Of a stretch of 36,387 bases of DNA, positions 30,806 through 36,387 are shown piece by piece. Position numbers and translations under genes: made by a program. Source of the DNA: Clostridia bacterium. Lineage in GTDB: Bacteria > Bacillota > Clostridia > Christensenellales > DTU072. The notes under the pieces were generated by a model that did not search any database, was not told where the DNA came from, and saw nothing but the letters and a program-made list of their open reading frames with translations. Location of the stretch: assembly GCA_016297005.1 (NCBI GenBank), contig JAEDHK010000013.1, positions 1 through 36,387 of the forward strand, given 5' to 3'. Within the stretch, counting starts at the first letter, position 1. Every line of letters starts with the position of its first letter.

Positions 30806-31834
30806 ATGAAGACCTTATCGCAAGAACTTTTTAATCGGTTGCTGGATTGGTATGATCGTAACAAACGCGTTTTGCCCTGGCGCGGCTCGCCCTCTCCTTA
30901 TGAAGTGTGGGTATCCGAAATCATGTTGCAACAGACACGTGTAGAAACGGTTAAACCCTATTTTACCCGCTGGCTTTCCGCCTTCCCTACCGTCCGAGAC
31001 TTAGCCCAAGCGGACGAAGAAAAGGTCCTGAAACTTTGGGAAGGTCTGGGCTATTACAGTCGTGCGCGCAACCTGCGTAAGGCGGCGGAAATCGTGGTGG
31101 AAGAATACGGCGGGAATTTACCGTGCGATAAAAAACTCTTGCAAAAACTGCCCGGGATCGGGGCTTATACGGCGGGTGCCATCCTGTCCATAGCTTTCGG
31201 TAAAACCGAACCGGCTGTCGACGGAAACGTTCTTCGCGTGATCTCCCGTCTAACCGCCGACCCGTTCGATATCATGCGCGACGACGTACGCGCCGCCATA
31301 GCCGACCGCCTGCGCCCCTTTATGCCGGAAACAAAAACTTCTGAATTCACCCAGGCGCTTTTTGAACTCGGAGCCTTGATCTGCCTGCCCGATCGCGACT
31401 ATCGTTGCGGCGCTTGCCCGGTACGGGACTATTGCGAAGCGTACGACAAAAACGAGCAGGATAGGTATCCGGTAAAGCCTATTAAGAATCCTAAAAAAGA
31501 AGAAGTATTGACCGTCTTCGTTCTTGAATACAAAGGAAAATTTGCCTTGAAGAGACGGCCGGGCAAGGGCCTCCTTGCCGGGCTGTACGAACTTCCCAAC
31601 GTCTACGGCGACCTGAAAGAACAAGACGTGTTTTCTCTCTACGACGGAACCGTACGCGCCCTGCCGGCGGCAAAGCACATCTTTACCCATATCGTCTGGA
31701 ACATGAAAGGTTTTTTCGTCTCATTAAAAAAACCTCCCGAATCGGAAGGTCTGTTTTTCGTTTCTCCGGAAGAACTGAATCGGGAATACTCTCTCCCGTC
31801 GGCTTTTTCCGCTTACAAAAAATACTGCAAATAA
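30806..31834 (+). CDS. mutY: A/G-specific adenine glycosylase MutY
   Basis: Removes adenine mispaired with 8-oxoguanine. I start it at ATG 30806 (342 residues); a longer frame from 30734 would begin upstream of the predicted promoter. It shows LPWR (23-26), WVSEIMLQQT with catalytic Glu38, the helix-hairpin-helix LPGIGAYTAG (115-124), catalytic VDGNV (Asp139), and the four iron-sulfur cysteines 193, 201, 204 and 210. A C-terminal NUDIX-like domain for 8-oxoG recognition runs from about 230 to 342 (ALKRRPGKGLLAGLYELP). There is no Shine-Dalgarno sequence, and the promoter suggests a leaderless message. Convergent with the TetR gene, 9 bp away, with no visible terminator. Confidence 0.93.
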   Translation: MKTLSQELFNRLLDWYDRNKRVLPWRGSPSPYEVWVSEIMLQQTRVETVKPYFTRWLSAFPTVRDLAQADEEKVLKLWEGLGYYSRARNLRKAAEIVVEEYGGNLPCDKKLLQKLPGIGAYTAGAILSIAFGKTEPAVDGNVLRVISRLTADPFDIMRDDVRAAIADRLRPFMPETKTSEFTQALFELGALICLPDRDYRCGACPVRDYCEAYDKNEQDRYPVKPIKNPKKEEVLTVFVLEYKGKFALKRRPGKGLLAGLYELPNVYGDLKEQDVFSLYDGTVRALPAAKHIFTHIVWNMKGFFVSLKKPPESEGLFFVSPEELNREYSLPSAFSAYKKYCK

Positions 31835-31843
31835 CTTCGTTTT

Positions 31844-32443
31844 TTAATCGAATAACCGTTTCAGCATTTCCACAAGCAGGTTTTTCATCTGCGGGTAAGA
31901 AAGATACTCGTGATGATCATAAATGTATTCGTGCGCGAAATCCTGTATACACCGCATGGCAAGGTGCACCTTTTCTTTCAGATCCTCGGACCGATAACCG
32001 CCCTTTTCCAAACATTCGGCAACGCGGATTGTCATTTCATTTTCCAGTTCCGTAAAACGTTTTTTGACCAATTCGTCGCTATGCGTCAACGAGTGGAGCG
32101 CCGCGTGAATGGCAGAATTATCCTGATGCACCTGCACTACGCTCTCTACCGTGTTTTTCAGTAAAGAATCAAAATCAAAAGGCGCTTGTATCTTGCCGAA
32201 CATTGCGAAAACGGGCTCGAAAACCTTATTGACGTAAACGTTCAGGACTTCTATAAGGATATCTCTTTTATCTCGGAAATAGCCGTATACAATACCCGTC
32301 GACACGCCCGCTTCTTTTGCGATCATCGCCGTATTGGTGCTGTAATAACCGTTTTTTGCCAAAAGACGATAGCCCGCTTCTATAATGCGGTTCTTTTTAT
32401 CGATCGATCGCAGTTGTTTTGGATTACGTACTGTCTCCGCCAT
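31844..32443 (-). CDS. TetR-family transcriptional regulator
   Basis: A 199-residue regulator with the TetR DNA-binding domain at the N-terminus: IIEAGYRLLAKNGYYSTNTAMIAKEAGVS split over 20-48, then GIVYGYFRDKRDIL (50-63), the family recognition-helix end. The C-terminal ligand domain (about 70-199) is not assignable to a ligand. GGAAGG precedes the ATG. It is divergent from the PFOR gene across 285 bp, so PFOR or itself is a candidate target, by position only. Confidence 0.9.
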   Translation of the reverse strand: MAETVRNPKQLRSIDKKNRIIEAGYRLLAKNGYYSTNTAMIAKEAGVSTGIVYGYFRDKRDILIEVLNVYVNKVFEPVFAMFGKIQAPFDFDSLLKNTVESVVQVHQDNSAIHAALHSLTHSDELVKKRFTELENEMTIRVAECLEKGGYRSEDLKEKVHLAMRCIQDFAHEYIYDHHEYLSYPQMKNLLVEMLKRLFD

Positions 32444-32471
32444 TTTTTACCTTCCGTCTTTCTTCTTTTCT

Positions 32472-32500
32472 ATTATAAATCTTCCGGCCGGGAAAATCAA
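32472..32500 (-). promoter_or_regulatory. tetR-type regulator promoter
   Basis: On the minus strand: -35 TTGATT (32500..32495), 17-nt spacer, perfect -10 TATAAT (32477..32472). The spacer contains a near-palindrome, TTCCGGCCGGGAA (32482-32494), which could be an autoregulatory site. Confidence 0.75.
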
Positions 32501-32625
32501 CCTCCAATTTCGGATACGAATATTTTTCTCATCGTTTTACGTTTTTTGACGACGATTTTTCGCAAAAAAGGCCCGACAGAAGAGGGCTTAGTATAAGGCC
32601 CGTGCCGCGGACGTATCCCAAACAG

Positions 32626-32654
32626 TTGACGACAACAATCAAAAGGGATATAAT
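32626..32654 (+). promoter_or_regulatory. PFOR promoter
   Basis: -35 TTGACG (32626-32631), 17-nt spacer, perfect -10 TATAAT (32649-32654). Expected RNA start near 32661. The leader of about 68 nt ends in GGGAGG before the ATG. Confidence 0.88.
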
Positions 32655-32665
32655 AGATAAGGTGT

Positions 32666-32684
32666 TTTTATCCATAGGATAAAA
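32666..32684. promoter_or_regulatory. Palindromic operator candidate at the PFOR transcription start
   Basis: Perfect 8-bp inverted repeat TTTTATCC (32666-32673), spacer ATA, GGATAAAA (32677-32684). It sits about +5 to +24 from the predicted start, where a bound repressor would block transcription. There is no T run, so it is not a terminator. It does not resemble the Rex box. The divergent TetR protein is one candidate binder. Confidence 0.6.
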
Positions 32685-32728
32685 CAATAACGAGTATATT
32701 AAGAAAAAATCTTAGGGAGGTTTTTCAA

Positions 32729-35700
32729 ATGAGTACAAAAATGACCATTGATGGAAACATGGCCGCGGCGCATATTGCTTATGCGTTCAGCGAGGTTGCG
32801 GCTATTTATCCCATCACGCCGTCTTCCCCCATGGCGGAAGACGCCGACGAAATGTGCGTTCAGGGCAGAAAGAACATCTTCGGACAATCCCTTCGCATTG
32901 CCGAAATGCAATCGGAAGCAGGCGCCGCAGGTGCCGTCCATGGTTCTCTGACCGCCGGCGCGCTGACCACGACCTTTACCGCGTCGCAAGGCTTACTGCT
33001 GATGATACCGAATATGTATAAGATCGCGGGCGAATTGTTGCCCTGCGTTTTCCACGTTTCGGCTCGTGCTTTGGCGGCCCACGCTTTGAACATTTTCGGA
33101 GACCACGCCGACGTTATGGCCTGCCGTCAGACCGGTTTCGCTATGCTCGCCAGTAACTCCGTACAAGAGGTCATGGACCTTTCTTTGGTGGCGCACCTGG
33201 CCACGCTGAAATCCAAGGTCCCCTTCCTTCACTTCTTCGACGGCTTCCGTACCAGCCACGAAGTCAGCAAGATCGACGCCATCGACTACGAGGACATCAA
33301 ACCCCTCGTCGATATGGACGCCGTCCGCGATTTCAAAAACCGCGCACTCAATCCGGAGCACCCCGTTCAGAAAGGTACCGCGCAGAACGGAGACGTTTAC
33401 TTCCAGAACCGCGAGGCCTGCAATAAGTATTACGACGCCGTTCCGGAGATCGTTGAAGAATACATGGCTAAGGTCGGCGAACTGACCGGTCGCAAATACA
33501 ACCTCTTCGATTACTACGGCGCTCCTGACGCAGAAAAGATCATTATTATGATGGGTTCCGGTTGCGAAGCCTGCGAAGAGACCGTCGACTATATCAACGC
33601 TCGCGGCGGTAAAGTCGGTCTTGTCAAAGTCCACCTCTATCGTCCTTTCCGCGCCGATAAGCTTATTGCGGCCATCCCCGCTTCCGTTAAGTACATCAGC
33701 GTCCTCGACCGTACCAAGGAGCCCGGTTCCCTCGGAGAACCGCTCTACCTCGACGTTTGCGCCGCTCTGAAAGGCAAGGACGTTACCATTCTCGGCGGAC
33801 GTTACGGTATGGGCAGTAAAGAATTTAACCCCACCATGATCTACGGCATTTATGAAAACATGGGCGGAGCCAACAAAGATCACTTTACCGTCGGTATCGT
33901 AGACGACGTGACCTTTACTTCTCTGCCGATGGATAAACCGATCGACGCCGCTCCCGCCGGCAGCATCTGCTGCAAGTTCTGGGGACTCGGCTCCGACGGT
34001 ACCGTAGGCGCCAACAAGAACAGCATCAAGATCATCGGTAACCACACCGAAAAGTACGCTCAGGGCTACTTCCACTACGACAGCAAGAAGAGCGGCGGTA
34101 TCACTATCTCCCACTTGCGTTTCGGCGATAAGCCCATCAAGAGCTCCTATCTTATCGACAACGCCGACTTCGTCGCCTGCCACTGCCCGAGCTATATCTA
34201 TCGTTACGACATGCTCAGCGATATCAAGGAGGGCGGCACTTTCCTTCTCAACAGCATTTGGGAACCGGAAGAAATGGATAAATTCCTCCCCGCGCACGTT
34301 AAGAATCAGATTGCCAAGAAGCACGTCAGGTTCTATACCCTGGACGGCAACAAGGTCATCTCCTCGATCGGCGCCACCAAGGGCGTTAATACCGTTATGC
34401 AGGCCGCTTTCTTTAAGTTGACCGAGGTTATCCCCTACGCCGACGCCGAAAAATACATGAAAGAAGCCATCAAGAAGACCTATGGCAAGAAAGGCGACGC
34501 CGTCGTCAACATGAACTATGCCGCTGTCGACGGAGCCATCGCCAACCTCAAAGAAGTTAAGTATCCCGAAAGTTGGGCTACCACGACCGAAGGCGCTCCG
34601 ATGGTAGAAGTCCGCGGAGACGATTTCTTCAAAGCTAACATCAATCCCATCCTGACTCAGAAGGGCGACAGCCTGCCGGTCAGCGCTTTCAGTGCGGACG
34701 GCACCGTACCGGTCGGCACGACCAAGTACGAAAAACGCGGAACTGCGGTCAAAGTTCCTTCCTGGGACATGAGCAAATGTATCCAATGTAACCAGTGCTC
34801 CCTCGTTTGCCCGCACGCGTCTATCCGTCCCATCCTCAAAACGCCCGAGCAGATCGCCGACGCGCCCGCGACCTTTAACGTTAAGGACGCTAACGGCTAT
34901 AAGGGTTATAAGTTCAGAGTTCAGGTCAGCCCCTACGATTGTACCGGATGCGGCTCTTGCGCAAACGTCTGCCCGGCCAAAGAAAAAGCTCTTACTATGA
35001 TCCCCGTAGCGCAAGCTATCGACGAACAGGCCGCCAACTGGGACTATGCCGAAAAGCTCCCCGAAAACGACAAGATCTATAAGATCGACAACCCGAAGGG
35101 CAGCCAGTTCAGCAAACCTCTCTTCGAGTTCTCCGGCGCCTGTGCGGGCTGTGGAGAAACCCCCTACGTTAAACTCGTTACGCAATTGTTCGGCGACAGA
35201 ATGATCGTTGCTAACGCCACCGGTTGCTCCTCCATCTACGGCGGAAGCTCCCCGACCTGCCCCTATACCGTCAACGATAAGGGTCACGGACCGGCTTGGG
35301 CGAACAGCTTGTTCGAGGATAACGCCGAATTCGGTTATGGTATGAACCTCGCCGTTACCCAGCGTCGCGCTCGCCTTGCCGAAAAGATCGCCGCCCTGAA
35401 AGAACTGTGGGCGAACGAATGTGCAGAATGCGCTCAGATTCTCCAAAATTGGCTTGACAATATGGAAGACGCCGAAGGCAGCAAAGTCGCCTCCGAAAAG
35501 CTTATTGCTTGCTTGGAAAGCTGCTGCGCTAAGGAAGATTGCGCTTCTTGCGAATGCACAACGCTTTGCAAAGAAATCCTCGAAGAAAAAGACTGCCTCG
35601 TTAAAAAGTCCGTCTGGATCTTCGGTGGCGACGGCTGGGCCTATGATATCGGTTACGGCGGCGTAGATCACGTTCTCGCCATGAACGAAGACGTCAACAT

Positions 35701-36250
35701 CCTCGTCCTCGATACCGAAGTATACAGCAACACCGGCGGCCAGGCCAGCAAGTCCACTCCTACCGGTTCCATCGCCAAGTTCGCCGCAAGCGGCAAGAAG
35801 ACCAAGAAGAAGGACCTCGGCATGATGGCTATGAGCTACGGCTACGTTTACGTTGCTCAGATCAGCCTCGGTTCCAACATGGCTCAAGCCGTTAAGGCTC
35901 TGAAAGAAGCGGAAGCATATCACGGCCCGTCCATCGTCATCTGCTACGCGCCCTGTATTAACCACGGTATCAACATGAGCGGTTCTATCGCCGAGATGAA
36001 GAAAGCAGTCGATTGCGGATATTGGTCCTTGTATCGTTACAACCCGGCTCTTGCCGACGAAGGTAAGAATCCTTTCACCCTCGACAGCAAAGACCCGACG
36101 GCCGACTACAAGACCTTCCTCCTCTCTGAAACTCGTTATTCCAGCTTGAAGAAGCTCTTCCCCGACAAGGCCGAACAGCTCTTCGAGATCAACGAAGCTC
36201 AGGCAGCGGAACGCCGCGAGAAGTATAAGAATCTCGCCGGTCAAGACTAA
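32729..36250 (+). CDS. nifJ: Pyruvate:ferredoxin (flavodoxin) oxidoreductase
   Basis: Homodimeric cytosolic enzyme that splits pyruvate to acetyl-CoA and CO2 and reduces ferredoxin. The 1173-residue single chain has the usual order: pyrimidine-binding domain with YPITPSSPMAE (near 30), domain II, the transketolase-C-like region, the EKR domain, a 2[4Fe-4S] ferredoxin domain (Cys684, 687, 690, 694 and 738, 741, 744, 748), the proximal cluster (Cys805, 808, about 833, 1076) and the TPP site GDGWAYDIGYGG...NTGGQASKSTP. Between the proximal-cluster region and the TPP motif, residues 898-956 contain ten cysteines, beyond those of the usual clusters. GGGAGG precedes the ATG. Own promoter, operator candidate and terminator. 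Confidence 0.97.
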   Translation: MSTKMTIDGNMAAAHIAYAFSEVAAIYPITPSSPMAEDADEMCVQGRKNIFGQSLRIAEMQSEAGAAGAVHGSLTAGALTTTFTASQGLLLMIPNMYKIAGELLPCVFHVSARALAAHALNIFGDHADVMACRQTGFAMLASNSVQEVMDLSLVAHLATLKSKVPFLHFFDGFRTSHEVSKIDAIDYEDIKPLVDMDAVRDFKNRALNPEHPVQKGTAQNGDVYFQNREACNKYYDAVPEIVEEYMAKVGELTGRKYNLFDYYGAPDAEKIIIMMGSGCEACEETVDYINARGGKVGLVKVHLYRPFRADKLIAAIPASVKYISVLDRTKEPGSLGEPLYLDVCAALKGKDVTILGGRYGMGSKEFNPTMIYGIYENMGGANKDHFTVGIVDDVTFTSLPMDKPIDAAPAGSICCKFWGLGSDGTVGANKNSIKIIGNHTEKYAQGYFHYDSKKSGGITISHLRFGDKPIKSSYLIDNADFVACHCPSYIYRYDMLSDIKEGGTFLLNSIWEPEEMDKFLPAHVKNQIAKKHVRFYTLDGNKVISSIGATKGVNTVMQAAFFKLTEVIPYADAEKYMKEAIKKTYGKKGDAVVNMNYAAVDGAIANLKEVKYPESWATTTEGAPMVEVRGDDFFKANINPILTQKGDSLPVSAFSADGTVPVGTTKYEKRGTAVKVPSWDMSKCIQCNQCSLVCPHASIRPILKTPEQIADAPATFNVKDANGYKGYKFRVQVSPYDCTGCGSCANVCPAKEKALTMIPVAQAIDEQAANWDYAEKLPENDKIYKIDNPKGSQFSKPLFEFSGACAGCGETPYVKLVTQLFGDRMIVANATGCSSIYGGSSPTCPYTVNDKGHGPAWANSLFEDNAEFGYGMNLAVTQRRARLAEKIAALKELWANECAECAQILQNWLDNMEDAEGSKVASEKLIACLESCCAKEDCASCECTTLCKEILEEKDCLVKKSVWIFGGDGWAYDIGYGGVDHVLAMNEDVNILVLDTEVYSNTGGQASKSTPTGSIAKFAASGKKTKKKDLGMMAMSYGYVYVAQISLGSNMAQAVKALKEAEAYHGPSIVICYAPCINHGINMSGSIAEMKKAVDCGYWSLYRYNPALADEGKNPFTLDSKDPTADYKTFLLSETRYSSLKKLFPDKAEQLFEINEAQAAERREKYKNLAGQD

Positions 36251-36270
36251 TCGGTCCTAAAAATCAAGAA

Positions 36271-36307
36271 AAACCGCTTTTATCTTCGGATAAAGGCGGT
36301 TTTTTTA
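36271..36307 (+). terminator. PFOR terminator
   Basis: 14-bp stem (36271-36284 with 36289-36302, one G-T pair) capped by a stable C(TTCG)G tetraloop and followed by a T run to 36307. Confidence 0.93.
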
Positions 36308-36387
36308 TGCGTTAGTAATAGGGGATTTTCGCCCTTTCTTTTTTCAAAACCCCCATTCCGACCTTTGGTCGCAATCGAGCCCCCTTT

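Noticed and set aside
32993..36244. 1083-residue open frame antisense to PFOR
   Set aside because: It is fully embedded in the reverse strand of a secure, highly expressed gene. Its composition fits the mirror of biased codons, and no recognisable motif or ribosome site supports it.

Overview
The window looks like chromosomal DNA from an anaerobic, endospore-forming clostridial Firmicute. Pyruvate:ferredoxin oxidoreductase points to anaerobic metabolism. A sleB-ypeB cortex-lysis operon points to spore germination. Shine-Dalgarno sites are strong, promoters are sigma-A type and often carry an extended -10, and the EPS control genes have the split Gram-positive CpsB/C/D form. I see no insertion sequences, integrases, phage genes or CRISPR. 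A finer taxonomic placement is not supportable from the sequence alone.

Layout. (1) 1-304: a strong leftward promoter with an A/T-rich upstream region, serving a gene off the left edge (possibly an rRNA operon), and a terminator. (2) 305-3438: three leftward, separately promoted two-TM membrane proteins that are divergent paralogues of an unrecognised family. (3) 3557-7962: a leftward EPS/capsule control operon, cpsC (chain-length adaptor), cpsD (tyrosine kinase), a Cys-rich membrane protein, an LCP ligase and cpsB (PHP tyrosine phosphatase), with no glycosyltransferases. (4) 8293-10729: a leftward spore operon of a putative lipoprotein, sleB and ypeB. (5) 10855-12789: rightward secG and a transglutaminase-like lipoprotein. 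(6) 12786-15798: a leftward membrane-anchored esterase/glycosidase fusion and a free-standing esterase paralogue. (7) 15970-17007: DUF2804 protein. (8) 17079-22477: leftward giant MBG/LRR surface lipoprotein and a class II GalT homologue that has lost its catalytic histidine. (9) 22579-25287: divergent galactokinase followed by nicotinate phosphoribosyltransferase. (10) 25450-30335: 1361-residue double metallophosphoesterase, an ABM-domain protein and a DUF308 membrane protein. (11) 30625-36250: tRNA-Gln, mutY (apparently leaderless), a TetR regulator, and PFOR with a cysteine-rich insert and a palindrome just after its promoter.

Much of the window concerns the cell surface: polysaccharide length control and wall attachment, spore cortex lysis, carbohydrate de-esterification and glycoside cleavage, secretion and large surface proteins. 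The items most worth a second look are the paralogue trio, the matching tyrosine-rich tails on CpsC and CpsD, the Cys-rich protein in the kinase operon, the GalT-like protein diverging from galK, the double phosphoesterase, and the PFOR insert and operator-like palindrome.
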